A stretch of 64,000 nt of DNA from NCBI RefSeq assembly GCF_001642995.1, contig NZ_LOHS01000075.1, forward strand, positions 62,001-126,000, read 5' to 3'. This document shows, piece after piece, positions 6,826 to 16,860 of this stretch. Numbering within the stretch: the first letter of the stretch is position 1; the number at the start of each line of letters is the position of its first letter. The position numbers and the translations under genes were made by a program. The notes beneath the pieces were generated by a model, which was given only the letters and a program-made list of their open reading frames with translations, did no database searches and was not told the DNA's origin. The stretch is from Streptomyces jeddahensis (GTDB lineage Bacteria; Actinomycetota; Actinomycetes; Streptomycetales; Streptomycetaceae).

Positions 6826-8856
6826 TCAGTGGATCAGGCGCCCCCGGGCGTCCGGCACCCCGGACTTCCGGAAGAAGTACGTGTTGATGTGGTCGCGCCA
6901 CTCGCGGGCACTGCGCAGCTGCTCCTCGTAGCGCTCAGCCGCCCGCGCGTGGCGCGCCGGCTCCACCAGGTCCGCGAGCCCGGCCCACACCCGGCGTGCC
7001 TCCTCGACCTCCGCCACGCCGTCGAAGTGCGTGTCATAGATGTGCTGGATCACCGTTTCACCACTCCGCAGCACATGCCCGTACGGCACGTGGTGGAAGA
7101 AGAGCAGCAGCTCGTCCGGGCAGGTCGCAGGCGACTCGTACACCTCCGCCCACGGCTTGGCGTACTGCCCCGCGAACCCGGTGCCGGTCGCCTGGCTCCG
7201 GTCGACTCCGATCCCGTCGCGGTCGGCGAAGTGGTACGTGCCCCAGGGGCTGTACTCGTAGCCGTCCACGCTCGGCCCGTAGTGGTGGCCCGGCTGCACC
7301 ATGAAGCCGACGCCGAGCGGCGCCGTGTACTTCTCGTACGTCCTCCAGGAGCCGTCCAGGACCGCGTGCAGCCCGCTGCGCAGCCGCGCGGGATCAGCGG
7401 TCTCCTCCGGTGCGAACGTCAGCTCGATCCACTCGTCCAGTGCGGCGCGCGGATCCGCGTCCGGCCGCCAGGCCAGCCGGCCCACCGCATACAGATTCGC
7501 CTGCGCCAGCGGATGCCCCGTCCAGTACGGGTCGTCGCCGGCGCTCGACACCGCCACCAGCCCGCCGCCGCGCACGAGATCCCCGACGCTCGGCCCCTCC
7601 TGCCCCTCCGGCCGGAACCGCAACGCCTCGCTCCACATCGGCCCGAGCCAGCACACGTGCCGCTGCTGTCCCGTGTACTCCTGGGTGGCCTGTATCTCGA
7701 CCGCGAGCCGGGTGTCCGGCATCGCGCCGATCACCGGCGATACGGGCTCGCGCGTCTGGAAGTCCATCGGCCCGTGCTTCACCTGGAGCACTGCGTTCGG
7801 CGCGAACGCGCCGTCCAGCGGCGCGAAGTGGTCGTACGCCGCCCGCGCCCGGTCCGTGGACCGGTCCCGCCAGTCCTGCCGGTGGTTGTAGACGAAGGCG
7901 CGCCAGTGCACCGTCCCGCTGTGCGGGGCGAGGGCGGCCGCGAGCAAGTTGGCGCCTTCGGCGTGGCTGCGGCCGTAGGTGAACGGGCCCGGCTGGCCCT
8001 CCGAGTCGGCCTTCACCACGTACCCGCCGAAGTCGGGTATCGCCTCGTACACGCGTCCGGTCACCTCGGCCCACCAGTCGCGTACCGCCTCGTCCAGCGG
8101 GTCGGCGGTGGGCAGTCCGCCAAGCACGACGGGCGCGGCGAAGGAGACGGACAGGTGGGTGCGGATGCCGTACGGGCGCAGCGCGTCGGCGATCGCGGCC
8201 ACCTCGCCGATACGGTCCGTCAGCAGATGCGCCTCGGCCCCGTGCACGTTCACGTTGTTGACGGCGATCGCGTTGATCCCGCTCGCCGCCAGCAGCCTGC
8301 CGTAGCAGCGCACGCGCTCCAGTTCCTCCCGCGAGCCCCGGGCCCGCCCGTCCTGCCAGAACAGCGAGCCGCCCGAGTAGCCGCGCTCCACCTGGCCCAT
8401 CACCGGATGCACGGCGACGTTGTCCCAGTGGTCGAGCATCCGCAGCGCCAGCGCGGGCCGGTGCAGCTCGCGCGCCCGCTCACCCTGGAAGGCGGCCTCG
8501 CCGAGCCGCACCACGTGGAACAGGCCGTAGAGGAGCCCGCGCTGACCTGCCGCCGTCACGCGTGTGACGCCGTCGGCCCGCACGAGTGCGAATCCCTCGT
8601 CGCCGAGCTCGTCCGAGTCGTCGTCGCCCAGCTCGAGCACTAGGTCGTACGACGCTCCCGGTTCCTGCCCGTCTCGTAGGACCTGACCTCCGAACCGATC
8701 GCTGGCGCCCGCCACTTCACCGTGCACCGTGTCCACCAGCGGTCCCGTTCCGGAGATCAGCGTCCTCCGGGAGCCGAGCGGGCGGAACGCGGCAGGCGGC
8801 AGCCACGCTGGATCGACGCCGCTGGGCAACGCGGGTACGGGTATGGGTGCAGTCAC
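6826..8856 (-). CDS. GH67 alpha-glucuronidase
   Basis: The 676-residue length is usual for the family. GH67 enzymes remove (4-O-methyl)glucuronic acid from the non-reducing end of xylo-oligosaccharides. No signal peptide is seen, so it acts inside the cell. The signature KADSEGQPGP carries the general acid (Glu286). QVKHGPMDF carries Asp365 and IQATQEYTGQ carries Glu393, the paired general bases of the family. The usual N-terminal nucleotide-hydrolase-like domain (residues 1-130) and a C-terminal helical domain are present. It is the last gene of the leftward oligosaccharide operon, 70 bp after the GH42 gene. Confidence 0.95.
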   Translation of the reverse strand: MTAPIPVPALPSGVDPAWLPPAAFRPLGSRRTLISGTGPLVDTVHGEVAGASDRFGGQVLRDGQEPGASYDLVLELGDDDSDELGDEGFALVRADGVTRVTAAGQRGLLYGLFHVVRLGEAAFQGERARELHRPALALRMLDHWDNVAVHPVMGQVERGYSGGSLFWQDGRARGSREELERVRCYGRLLAASGINAIAVNNVNVHGAEAHLLTDRIGEVAAIADALRPYGIRTHLSVSFAAPVVLGGLPTADPLDEAVRDWWAEVTGRVYEAIPDFGGYVVKADSEGQPGPFTYGRSHAEGANLLAAALAPHSGTVHWRAFVYNHRQDWRDRSTDRARAAYDHFAPLDGAFAPNAVLQVKHGPMDFQTREPVSPVIGAMPDTRLAVEIQATQEYTGQQRHVCWLGPMWSEALRFRPEGQEGPSVGDLVRGGGLVAVSSAGDDPYWTGHPLAQANLYAVGRLAWRPDADPRAALDEWIELTFAPEETADPARLRSGLHAVLDGSWRTYEKYTAPLGVGFMVQPGHHYGPSVDGYEYSPWGTYHFADRDGIGVDRSQATGTGFAGQYAKPWAEVYESPATCPDELLLFFHHVPYGHVLRSGETVIQHIYDTHFDGVAEVEEARRVWAGLADLVEPARHARAAERYEEQLRSAREWRDHINTYFFRKSGVPDARGRLIH

Positions 8857-8926
8857 GAAAACCCCTGGTCAATGCGTGCTTGATGGGGCTGGGCCGAGCG
8901 GCCCAGCCCCAGGTCGAATCGTGGAA

Positions 8927-10999
8927 CTACTGAAGGCGCAGGACGGACACCCCACGCGGGTCCAGCTTCAGTGCCTCACCGCGTTCCACCTGCTTGCCGG
9001 TGAGCAGGTCCACGGCCGTCGCATGCGCGGTCACGGACACCGCTTCCGCCGCGTGGTTGAGCAGGAAGAACAGACGGGTGCCGTCGGGCGCCGTGCGGGT
9101 GGCCGTCTCGACGGACGAGTGGCCGGCGTAGGGGCCGACCAGGTCGTGGCGGGCCAGGACGCGGCGCACCACCCAGTCGACACCGGGCTGGTCGAGCGCG
9201 GTCGCGACGTACCAGCCCTCGCCCCCGCTCTCGCCGAACGGGTGACGCGTGACGGCCGGGGTTCCCGCGTAGAAGTCGTCCTGGTAGGTGCCGACGGGTT
9301 CGGCGCCCTGCGGCAGCACGATCTCGAAGACCAGGCGCGCGTCGGTGGTCAGCGCCTCGTCGCCCGTGCCCAGCACGATCGGGTTGACGACGTCGGCCGG
9401 GCGCGAGTCCCACTCGTCGACGCGCACGCCCATCAGACCGGCCAGCGGGCCGGGCACATCGGTGAGGAAGGCGTTGTCGTACTCGTCGACGCGGCCGGAG
9501 AGGAAGGTCGTCAGGACCGTGCCGCCGCGCGCGGCGGCGGCCTCCAGGCGGCCGGCGAGGTCGCCCTTGACCATGTGCAGCGCGGGCGCGAGGACCACGT
9601 CGTACGGCGTGAGGTCGGCGGTCACCGGGACGACGTCCACGTCCGCGCCTGCCTCGCGGGCGGCGCGGTAGTACGCGTGGACGACCTGCTGGTAGCGCAC
9701 CAGCCGGGACGGCCCGTCAGAGATCTCCAGGGCCCACCAGCTGTCCCAGTCGAACAGCAGGGCGGTACGCGCGGGGGTGCGGGCGCCCAGCGTGACGGGC
9801 CCCAGCTCCTCCAGCTCCCGCCCCACCTCGGCGACCTCGCGGAACACGCGGGTGTCGTCCCGTCCGGCGTGGCCGATGACCGCCCCGTGGTATTTCTCGC
9901 AGGCTCCGCGCGAGGCGCGCATCTGGAAGTAGAGGGCGGTGTCCGCGCCGTGGGCGACGGCCTGCCATGTGGCGAGACGCAGCTCACCGGGGCGCCTGAG
10001 CGGGTTCACGTCGCGGCAGGCCGTGGTGGAGGGCGTCTGCTCCATGAGCCAGAAGGGCGCACCGTCCTTGAGGCCGCGCATCAGATCATGTCCGAGGGCG
10101 GCCATGGTGGGAGGGGCGTCGAGCGGCGGGTAGCTGTCCCAGGAGGCGAAGTCGAGGTGGGACGCCCAGCGGTGGTAGTCCAGCGGCCGGTACATGCCCA
10201 TGAAGTTGGTGGTGACCGGCGTCTCCGGATCGTGGCGGCGGATCGCCTCCTTCTCAGCTCGGAAGCAGCCGAGGAGCGCGTCCGTCATGAAGCGCTGGTA
10301 GTCGAGGGTGATGCCCTGGAAGGCGGTGTGGTCGGGGCCGCGCCAGTGCTCGGTGAGCGCGCTCGGCGGCTCGATCTCGAACCAGTCGGTGAAGCGGTGC
10401 GACCAGAACGTCGTGCACCACGCCTCATTGAGCGCGTCGAGGCTGCCGTACCGCTCGCGCAGCCAGCCCCGGAACGCGCCGGCGCACAGATCGCAGTAGC
10501 AGGCCCCGCCGTACTCGTTGTTGATGTGCCAGGCGAGCAGGGCCGGGTGGTCGGCGTAGCGCTCCGCGAGGCGGCCCGCGAGCGCGGTGGAGAGCCGGCG
10601 GTACGCCGGTGAGCTGGGGCAGAAGTTGTGCCGCTGGCCGTAGCCGTGGCGGCGGCCTTCAAAGTCGGTGCGGTTGACCTCGGGGTAGGCGCGGGCCAGC
10701 CACGGCGGGAGGGCGGCGGTGCCGGTGGCGAGGCACACGCGCCGGCCCTCGGCGGCCGCCCGGTCGAGGATGCGGTCGAGGACGGTGAAGTCGTAGGTGT
10801 CCTCGGCGGGCTGGGTGAGCGACCAGGAGAAGACACCGACCGTGAGGGTGTCGATGCGGGCCTGGTCGAACAGGCGGTGGTCCTCATCCCAGACTGGCTC
10901 GGGCCACTGCTCGGGGTTGTAGTCGCCGCCGTACGGGATCTTGTCGGTGCGGGGGAGCTTTCCCGGGCTCGCGGAGTCTCCGGGTCGGGGCTCGGTCAT
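8927..10999 (-). CDS. GH42 beta-galactosidase
   Basis: The protein is 690 residues from ATG 10999, with GGAGG ten bases upstream, overlapping the YesL-like stop as ATGA. Residues 20-390 are the TIM barrel that opens with YGGDYNPEQWP. The acid/base is Glu162 in WHINNEYG and the nucleophile Glu320 in FWLMEQTPS. The CYCDLC group just after Glu162 belongs to the zinc cluster common in GH42. The later part is the trimerisation domain and a small beta domain. It has no signal peptide, so it probably takes galactose (or arabinopyranose) off imported oligosaccharide side chains. Confidence 0.95.
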   Translation of the reverse strand: MTEPRPGDSASPGKLPRTDKIPYGGDYNPEQWPEPVWDEDHRLFDQARIDTLTVGVFSWSLTQPAEDTYDFTVLDRILDRAAAEGRRVCLATGTAALPPWLARAYPEVNRTDFEGRRHGYGQRHNFCPSSPAYRRLSTALAGRLAERYADHPALLAWHINNEYGGACYCDLCAGAFRGWLRERYGSLDALNEAWCTTFWSHRFTDWFEIEPPSALTEHWRGPDHTAFQGITLDYQRFMTDALLGCFRAEKEAIRRHDPETPVTTNFMGMYRPLDYHRWASHLDFASWDSYPPLDAPPTMAALGHDLMRGLKDGAPFWLMEQTPSTTACRDVNPLRRPGELRLATWQAVAHGADTALYFQMRASRGACEKYHGAVIGHAGRDDTRVFREVAEVGRELEELGPVTLGARTPARTALLFDWDSWWALEISDGPSRLVRYQQVVHAYYRAAREAGADVDVVPVTADLTPYDVVLAPALHMVKGDLAGRLEAAAARGGTVLTTFLSGRVDEYDNAFLTDVPGPLAGLMGVRVDEWDSRPADVVNPIVLGTGDEALTTDARLVFEIVLPQGAEPVGTYQDDFYAGTPAVTRHPFGESGGEGWYVATALDQPGVDWVVRRVLARHDLVGPYAGHSSVETATRTAPDGTRLFFLLNHAAEAVSVTAHATAVDLLTGKQVERGEALKLDPRGVSVLRLQ

Positions 11000-11688
11000 G
11001 CGGTGAAATCCTCCTGGGTTTCGGCGATCACCGGGCGGCTCGTGTGCAGCAGGGACAGCAACAGCGGGGCGGCCAGCAGGGCGGGCAGGGCCTCGGTGAG
11101 CAGCACGGTCAGCCCTCCGGTCAGGACGAGCAGCGACAGCGCGCCCAGGGTGGCCCTGCCGTGCCGGAACAGGAAGTACGCGGCGAGGCGCGCGGTGTCG
11201 CGGCCGCGGAAGGCGAACAGGGAGGTGAGGACGAGCGCGTGCGCGCCCCACAGCAGCGAGGCCACGCCGATCACCGCAAGCAGCACCGCCCACCAGCCCG
11301 GCAGGCCCGTGGCATGGAAGTGGGCGAGCGATACAGCGATGACGGTGAGCCATGCGAGCAGCGGCCCCCACAGTTTCAGCACCGGCAGGGCGTTGAGCCG
11401 CCAGCCGCGCCAGAATGCACGGGCCGGGTGCAGTGCGGTGAGGTCGCGGCTGCGGTGGTGGAGCGCGTACAGCGCGGCGGACAGGGCGGGGCCGAGCGGC
11501 AGCAGACAGACGGCGGCCAGTGGCAGGTTGGACGGGTCGGGGCCGAGGAGGAGCAGTGCGGCGAGGCCGGGGGAGGCGGCTGCGAGCAGCAGCACCTCGA
11601 CGGTGACGAGGGTGTGGACGAGGGCCGCCGCGCGCGACAGCGGACCCTCGCCGAAGGCACGACGGCCGGCTGTCTGCGAGGCGCTCAT
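10996..11688 (-). CDS. YesL-family (DUF624) membrane protein
   Basis: The protein is 230 residues from ATG 11688 (GGAGG upstream, ATGA overlap with the GH39 stop). It has about five hydrophobic segments, for example VEVLLLAAASPGLAALLLLG, LAAVCLLPLGPALSAALYAL, LLAWLTVIAVSLAHF and LGALSLLVLTGGLTVLLTEA. An F-W-R-G-W turn lies between helices two and three. DUF624 proteins commonly accompany LplB/LplC-type ABC importers and glycosidase genes, as here. Their exact role in uptake or sensing is not known. Confidence 0.8.
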   Translation of the reverse strand: MSASQTAGRRAFGEGPLSRAAALVHTLVTVEVLLLAAASPGLAALLLLGPDPSNLPLAAVCLLPLGPALSAALYALHHRSRDLTALHPARAFWRGWRLNALPVLKLWGPLLAWLTVIAVSLAHFHATGLPGWWAVLLAVIGVASLLWGAHALVLTSLFAFRGRDTARLAAYFLFRHGRATLGALSLLVLTGGLTVLLTEALPALLAAPLLLSLLHTSRPVIAETQEDFTA

Positions 11689-13223
11689 CGAGGCTCCTCC
11701 CGTCCGAGCAGGCGGCGCTCGTCCCACCATGACGGCGTCTCGTCGTCCAGCGGGGTCACCTCGACCAGGGTGACCTCATGGCGGGCGAGCGTGAGGTCCA
11801 GGTCGGCGCGGCCGCCCTCGACGGGCACCCGCAGGTGCCTCCGGCCCGGCTCGGCGGCTTCGTGTAGCACGTCGAGCTGTTCCAGCCGGGGCGAGCGCGG
11901 GCTGCCCATGTGCCGCCAGGCCGTATAGGCGTTGCCGTGCTCCTCGTCCACGGTGGAGCGGCGGACGAACGCCTCGCCGCGCGGGCGGGTGCCGACGGGG
12001 ACGGACAGGCGCAGGGTGTGCCGGTCCGGTCCGGCCGTCTCGCCGGTCGGGTCGACGGGCGCCCAGGCCAGGACGGTGATCCGGCCGTCGGCGTGGCGGG
12101 TCACCAAGTGATCATCCCCGCGCGCGAGCAGCTCCTGCCCCATCCGCGCCATGAACGCGTACAGGTGGTACGTCGGTTTCTTCACCTGCCGGTGCGTGAG
12201 CAGCCCGAAGCCGCCGTGGAAGAGCGCGGTGGGCGGTCCGACCTCCTCGAACATGTCGCTGAACGTCCAGTACGAGAAGGAGTCGACCAGGTCCCCACCC
12301 GCGGCCAGCACCGGAGCGAGATAGGCAGCATGGAAGGCCGTGTCGTGGATCGGGTTGTCCGGCCGGTATGAGGAGTTGAACTCGGTGATGTGGACCGGGA
12401 CGTCCGCGAACCGGGTGCCCTGGAGCTGACGCCGCGGGGTCGCGAACTGCTCCAGCAGCCGGCCGGCCGGGGCGAGCGTCTGGTGGACGCCGAACGGCAC
12501 CTGCTGGGTCGGGCCCGATGTGTAGGCGTGCCGGGAGACGAAGTCGACGGGCACCTCCCGCTGCTCGGCGAACTCCGCGAACCGCACCATCCATTCGTCG
12601 GAACCCGGCGAGATCGCCGGACCGCCGACCTGCAGCGATGCGTCGACCTCCTTTACCGCCTGCGCGGTCACCTCGTAGAGCCGGTGGTACGCCGACTCGT
12701 CCGCGTCCTGCCAGAAGGCCTTCAGGTTCGGCTCGTTCCACACCTCGATGGGCCAGGTGCGCACCTCGTCAATGCCGTACCGGTCGACGAGGTGGGTGAG
12801 CGTGGCACGGACCAGCCCCGCCCACTCCTTGTGGGAGCGGGGCGGGGTGACGTTGCCGCGCCACCAGAAGACGGTCTGGTCCCCGGAGGCCAGCTCGCCC
12901 GGCATGAAGCCGAGTTCGAGGAACGGCCGGATGCCGAGCTCCAGGTACGCGTCCACGACCTGGTCGACGTACGTGAACGAGTGGTGGACGTGACGGGCGC
13001 CCTCCCACTCGTACGGCCGGTGGACGCCCATCCCGTCGCTGAGCAGGCCATGGCCCCGGATGTACCGGAATCCGATCTCGCGCTGCAGGAGGGCGAGCGA
13101 GTCCTGGTAGTCGCGGCGCAGCGCGAGTTCGATACGACCGGTGCCGACGCAGAAGCGCCAGGCTTCGGAGAACCGTCCGGCCGGCTGGTCCGGTATGCGG
13201 TGACGCATGGCCGTGCCCGTCAT
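11685..13223 (-). CDS. GH39 beta-xylosidase
   Basis: The protein is 512 residues from ATG 13223, two bases after the lipoprotein stop, with AAGGAG inside that gene's end. The TIM barrel shows acid/base Glu164 in IEVWNEPNLKAFW and nucleophile Glu281 in HITEFNSSY, both standard GH39 motifs. A beta-sandwich follows from about residue 370. There is no secretion signal. It should remove xylose from the non-reducing end of short xylo-oligosaccharides in the cytoplasm, alongside the GH67 and GH42 enzymes of the same operon. Confidence 0.93.
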   Translation of the reverse strand: MTGTAMRHRIPDQPAGRFSEAWRFCVGTGRIELALRRDYQDSLALLQREIGFRYIRGHGLLSDGMGVHRPYEWEGARHVHHSFTYVDQVVDAYLELGIRPFLELGFMPGELASGDQTVFWWRGNVTPPRSHKEWAGLVRATLTHLVDRYGIDEVRTWPIEVWNEPNLKAFWQDADESAYHRLYEVTAQAVKEVDASLQVGGPAISPGSDEWMVRFAEFAEQREVPVDFVSRHAYTSGPTQQVPFGVHQTLAPAGRLLEQFATPRRQLQGTRFADVPVHITEFNSSYRPDNPIHDTAFHAAYLAPVLAAGGDLVDSFSYWTFSDMFEEVGPPTALFHGGFGLLTHRQVKKPTYHLYAFMARMGQELLARGDDHLVTRHADGRITVLAWAPVDPTGETAGPDRHTLRLSVPVGTRPRGEAFVRRSTVDEEHGNAYTAWRHMGSPRSPRLEQLDVLHEAAEPGRRHLRVPVEGGRADLDLTLARHEVTLVEVTPLDDETPSWWDERRLLGREEPR

Positions 13224-13225
13224 GG

Positions 13226-14878
13226 TCAGCCGTTCTCCTTCTTGAAGCGTTCATACGCCTTGTTGTGCAGGTCGATGAATTGCTGCATGTTCTTGGCCTT
13301 CAGTTCGGCGACGTAGGCGTCCCACTCGGACAGCTTCCGCTTGCCGAGGGCGAACTTGAGGGTGTTCTGCCTGACGTGGTCCCTCAGCGGGGTCTCCCAG
13401 AGGGTGGCCTGCTCCTGCTCGGAGGCCTTGAGCGGGTGGGCCGGCTCGATGGGCAGCAGCTTGCGCTGGGCCATCGAGTCCTCGAACTCCTTCTCGTCAT
13501 CCGCGAAGGAGGAAGAGACCAGGGACCAGTTACCGCCGTAGGCGAAGACGCCGTTGGAGAACCCGTAGTCCTTCTGGATGTCCTTCTTCGCATCCGGGTT
13601 GATGGCCTGGACCTTGATGCCGTCCTTGGGAGCATACTTGCCGGGTCCGGACGAGGTGTACGTGACGTCCTTGACCCCCCACTTGGCGAATTCCTGACCG
13701 GCGTCCGAGTACCACAGCCAGTCGACGAATTGCATCATCGCGACGAAGTTCTCGCTCTCGAGGGCCTTGCTGGAGATCATCATGCCGTTCTCCAGACGGG
13801 TGCCCCGCACCACGGGGCCGGCAGGGCCGATCGGCACCGGGATGATCGCGATGGACGAGCCCTTGACCTGCTTCTCCAGGTTGAAGCGGTACTCGTCCGC
13901 GAGGACCTGCGGATTGGCGCTGATCACGAAGGACTTGCCGGCGAGGAGCTTCTGCTTGGCCTGGTCGTCGGACTGCGTGAAGCTCTCCGGGTCCACCAGG
14001 CCGTCGGACACCAGCTTGTTCAGGTACTCGAGCATCTGGCGGTACTCGTCCATGGCGCCGGTGAAAATGAACTTCTGCGCCTTGGAGTCGAAGTAGTAAT
14101 TGTTGTAACCCCAGCCGCCCTTGGTACCGAAGGACTGCGCGAGGAAGTTGAGCAGCGCCCCGCCCGGCTCGGGCTGGTTCCAGCGGTCCGAGAAGGGATA
14201 GACCTTGGGGTAGGCCTCCTTGAGGGCCTTGAGTACCTGGTGGACCTCGTCCCAGGTGGTCGGCAGATCGAGGCCCTCCTTCTCCAGGATGTCGGTACGC
14301 AGGGCCAGGGAGTAGCCGACCTTCACCTTCTCGTGAATGCCGGGCAGCAGGTAGTACTTGCCGTCCGCCTGCCGGATGGAGTCGATGTCACCTTCCAGCC
14401 CCCATTTCTTGACCTTATCCTGGAAGTTGGGCATCAGGTGCACGTACTCGCTGACCGGGAGGATGGCCCCGGAAGCAACGAACGGGATCTCCTGCCCCGG
14501 ATACGTCTTGGGGATGAGGAAGGGCGCGTCACCCGCGCCGATGAGCAGGCCTCTCTTCTTCTCGTAGTCGCTGTACGGGACGCCGGTCGTCTTGAATGTG
14601 ACGCCCGTGCGCTTGGTCAGCTCCTTCCAGAAGAGCCAGCTCTTCTTGGGCGGGTAGACCGGGCTGTCGAGGTGGAGAAGCGAGAAGGTGAGCGGCTTGG
14701 TGGCCTTGAACTGGTCACCCACGCCGTACTTCTTCATCGCCCCGACCTCTTTCTTGGAGAGGTCCTTCGGGTCATCGCTGGAGTCGTCGCCGCTTCCGCA
14801 GCCGACGAGGGTGGTGAGGCCGGCGAACGCCGCGGCGGCGAGCAGGCTGCGCCGGGACAGCTGTCCGGTGTTGTTCAC
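13226..14878 (-). CDS. Sugar ABC transporter substrate-binding lipoprotein (LipO/YtcQ type)
   Basis: The protein is 550 residues. The N-terminus has a twin-arginine SRRSLLAAAAFAG segment running into lipobox LVGC, so it should be exported and anchored as a lipoprotein. The mature protein is the large binding-protein type that goes with LplB/LplC permeases, with RTDILEKEGLDLPTTWDEV and GGWGYNNYYFD characteristic of the fold. No ATPase gene is next to it; such systems usually borrow a shared MsiK-type ATPase in Streptomyces. From its neighbours the ligand is likely a decorated xylo-oligosaccharide. Confidence 0.9.
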   Translation of the reverse strand: MNNTGQLSRRSLLAAAAFAGLTTLVGCGSGDDSSDDPKDLSKKEVGAMKKYGVGDQFKATKPLTFSLLHLDSPVYPPKKSWLFWKELTKRTGVTFKTTGVPYSDYEKKRGLLIGAGDAPFLIPKTYPGQEIPFVASGAILPVSEYVHLMPNFQDKVKKWGLEGDIDSIRQADGKYYLLPGIHEKVKVGYSLALRTDILEKEGLDLPTTWDEVHQVLKALKEAYPKVYPFSDRWNQPEPGGALLNFLAQSFGTKGGWGYNNYYFDSKAQKFIFTGAMDEYRQMLEYLNKLVSDGLVDPESFTQSDDQAKQKLLAGKSFVISANPQVLADEYRFNLEKQVKGSSIAIIPVPIGPAGPVVRGTRLENGMMISSKALESENFVAMMQFVDWLWYSDAGQEFAKWGVKDVTYTSSGPGKYAPKDGIKVQAINPDAKKDIQKDYGFSNGVFAYGGNWSLVSSSFADDEKEFEDSMAQRKLLPIEPAHPLKASEQEQATLWETPLRDHVRQNTLKFALGKRKLSEWDAYVAELKAKNMQQFIDLHNKAYERFKKENG

Positions 14879-14941
14879 GGATACTCCCTTGTTTCCGTAT
14901 GCGGGGGTGTTTTTCTTGGCCGAGGGCCGAGCTGACTCGTG

Positions 14942-15865
14942 TCAGCCCTTGACCGCGCCGAGCGTGACGCCGGAGACGAAATAGCGCTGGACGAACGGGT
15001 ACACGGCCAGAATGGGCAGTGCCGTGAGCAGGATCGTGACGGACTGGATGTTCGCTCCCACCTGGGTGAGCTGCTCCGCGCCAGCGCCGACGTTCCCGCC
15101 GCCGGTCGCGCCGGCGATCATGTTGCGCAGATAGACGGTTACCGGCATCAGCTCGGACCTGTCCATGTAAAGGAATGCGCCGAACCAAGAATTCCAGAAG
15201 GAAACGGAGTAGAACAGCACCATCGTCGCGATCACCGCTTTGGACAGCGGCAGCACGATGCGGAGCAGAATTCCGTAGGTGCTCAGCCCGTCGATCTGCG
15301 CGGCTTCTTCGAGTTCGGTCGGCAGGCTTTCGAAGAAGGCCTTCATCACGAGCAGGTTGAAGACGCTGATCGCGTTCGGGATGACCAGTGCCCACAGCGT
15401 GTTCTTCATACCGAGGCTGGTGATGAGCACGTAGTTGGGGATCAGGCCGCCCGTGAAGAACATCGTGAAGACGGCGATGCCGATCAGCGCGTTGCGCCCC
15501 TTCAGATGCTGTTTGGACAGGACGTACGCGTAGCAGGTGGTGAGCACCATGGCGATGACGGTGGCGACGACCGTGTAGAGCACGGTGTTCCCATAGTTCC
15601 GCCAGAACGTTCCATCCGAGATCACGAGGCGGTACGTGGTCAGATTGAACCCTTCGGGCAGCAGGTTCACCTCGCCGGCCCGGATGCGGTTCTCCGCGCT
15701 GAAGGAGCGAGCGATGATGTTCACGAAGGGGTACAGGGTCACGAGCACGACCCCGGTGAGGATCAGCCCGTTCACCACCTGGAAGACGCGGTAGCCGCGA
15801 GAGGGCTGGTGCACCGAGGTGCGCTGGCGCGGAGCGCGGCGCAGATTGTTGCTGGACAGGGTCAC
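14942..15865 (-). CDS. Carbohydrate ABC transporter permease (LplC/YtcP type)
   Basis: The protein is 307 residues from GTG 15865, which overlaps the previous permease stop as GTGA; GTG 15868 is equally possible. The membrane helices include VVNGLILTGVVLVTLYPFVN and NTVLYTVVATVIAMVLTTCY. The EAA loop at EEAAQIDGLSTYGILLRIVL contacts the ATPase, and the C-terminal helix ends YFVSGVTLGAVKG, the usual end of MalG-like subunits. It pairs with the next permease and the binding lipoprotein in one import system. Confidence 0.92.
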   Translation of the reverse strand: MTLSSNNLRRAPRQRTSVHQPSRGYRVFQVVNGLILTGVVLVTLYPFVNIIARSFSAENRIRAGEVNLLPEGFNLTTYRLVISDGTFWRNYGNTVLYTVVATVIAMVLTTCYAYVLSKQHLKGRNALIGIAVFTMFFTGGLIPNYVLITSLGMKNTLWALVIPNAISVFNLLVMKAFFESLPTELEEAAQIDGLSTYGILLRIVLPLSKAVIATMVLFYSVSFWNSWFGAFLYMDRSELMPVTVYLRNMIAGATGGGNVGAGAEQLTQVGANIQSVTILLTALPILAVYPFVQRYFVSGVTLGAVKG

Positions 15866-16860
15866 CACAGGCTCGTCCCCACTGTGCGACGCGAGAGCTG
15901 GTTGGCGGAGAAGATCAGCACCAGGCCGATGATCGCCTCGAACAGGCCGATGGCGGCGGCGTAGCTGAAGCTGTTGGACTCCACACCCGTGCGGTACAGG
16001 TAGGTGGAGATGACGTCCGCGGTGGGATACGTCAGCGGGTTGTAGAGAAGCAGGATCTTCTCGAAGCCCACCGCCATGAACGTGCCGATGTTGAGGATCA
16101 GCAGCGTGATCATGGTGGGCCGGATGCCGGGCAGGGTGATGTGCCAAGTCTGCTGCCAGCGGTTGGCGCCGTCGATCCGCGCCGCCTCGTACAACTCGTC
16201 GTCGATGGTGGTGAGTGCGGCGAGGTAGAGGATGGTGCCCCAGCCTGCGGTCTGCCAGATCTCCGAGCCGACATAGATCGTCCGGAACCACTCCGGCTCC
16301 TGGAGGAACGGGATCGGCTTGTGGCCGAACGACTCAAGAGCCTGGTTGACCGGGCCGTCCGTGGCCAGGATCTGCATCGTGATACCCGCGATGATCACGA
16401 TGGAGAGGAAGTGCGGGAGGTACGACACCGACTGCACGAACCGCTTCAGCGCGCGCGTACGCACCTCGTTGAGCAGCAGCGCCAGCACAATCGGCACCGG
16501 AAAGCAGAACACGAGCGTGAGTGCGCCCAGCCACAGCTGGTTGGTGAAGACCTGCCAGAAAGTGGGGTCCGAGAGGAACATCCGGACGTACTGGAGGCCC
16601 ACCCACTCCTCACCCAGGATCGACCCGCCTGGCTCGAACCGCCGAAACGCGATCACATTCCCGATCATCGGCAGATACCGGAAGATCAGAAAGAACAGCA
16701 GCGGCAGCACCACAAGCGAGTACAACTGCCAGTCGCGGCCCAGCGCCTGCCGCCACGTGCGGCGCGCGGGCGGCAGTGGCCGGCGGGGCGGGGTCGCCGG
16801 ACCGGGCGGCGGTGGATCCTCCGTTCCGTTCGGCGGATCCAGGGCGGTGGAGGTGCTCAT
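15862..16860 (-). CDS. Carbohydrate ABC transporter permease (LplB type)
   Basis: The protein is 332 residues from ATG 16860, with GGAGG ten bases upstream; longer in-frame starts are unlikely. A proline-rich cytoplasmic leader (residues 1-45) precedes the first helix LYSVVLPLLFFLIFRYLP-like segment. The EAA loop is ELYEAARIDGANRWQQTWHI. It is the first gene of the leftward oligosaccharide operon (two permeases, binding protein, GH39, DUF624, GH42, GH67). The operator region lies immediately upstream. Confidence 0.92.
   Translation of the reverse strand: MSTSTALDPPNGTEDPPPPGPATPPRRPLPPARRTWRQALGRDWQLYSLVVLPLLFFLIFRYLPMIGNVIAFRRFEPGGSILGEEWVGLQYVRMFLSDPTFWQVFTNQLWLGALTLVFCFPVPIVLALLLNEVRTRALKRFVQSVSYLPHFLSIVIIAGITMQILATDGPVNQALESFGHKPIPFLQEPEWFRTIYVGSEIWQTAGWGTILYLAALTTIDDELYEAARIDGANRWQQTWHITLPGIRPTMITLLILNIGTFMAVGFEKILLLYNPLTYPTADVISTYLYRTGVESNSFSYAAAIGLFEAIIGLVLIFSANQLSRRTVGTSLW

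Noticed and set aside
6196..8643. 815-codon plus-strand frame over trkH and GH67
   Set aside because: It crosses two well-supported genes on the other strand and has no domain signature.
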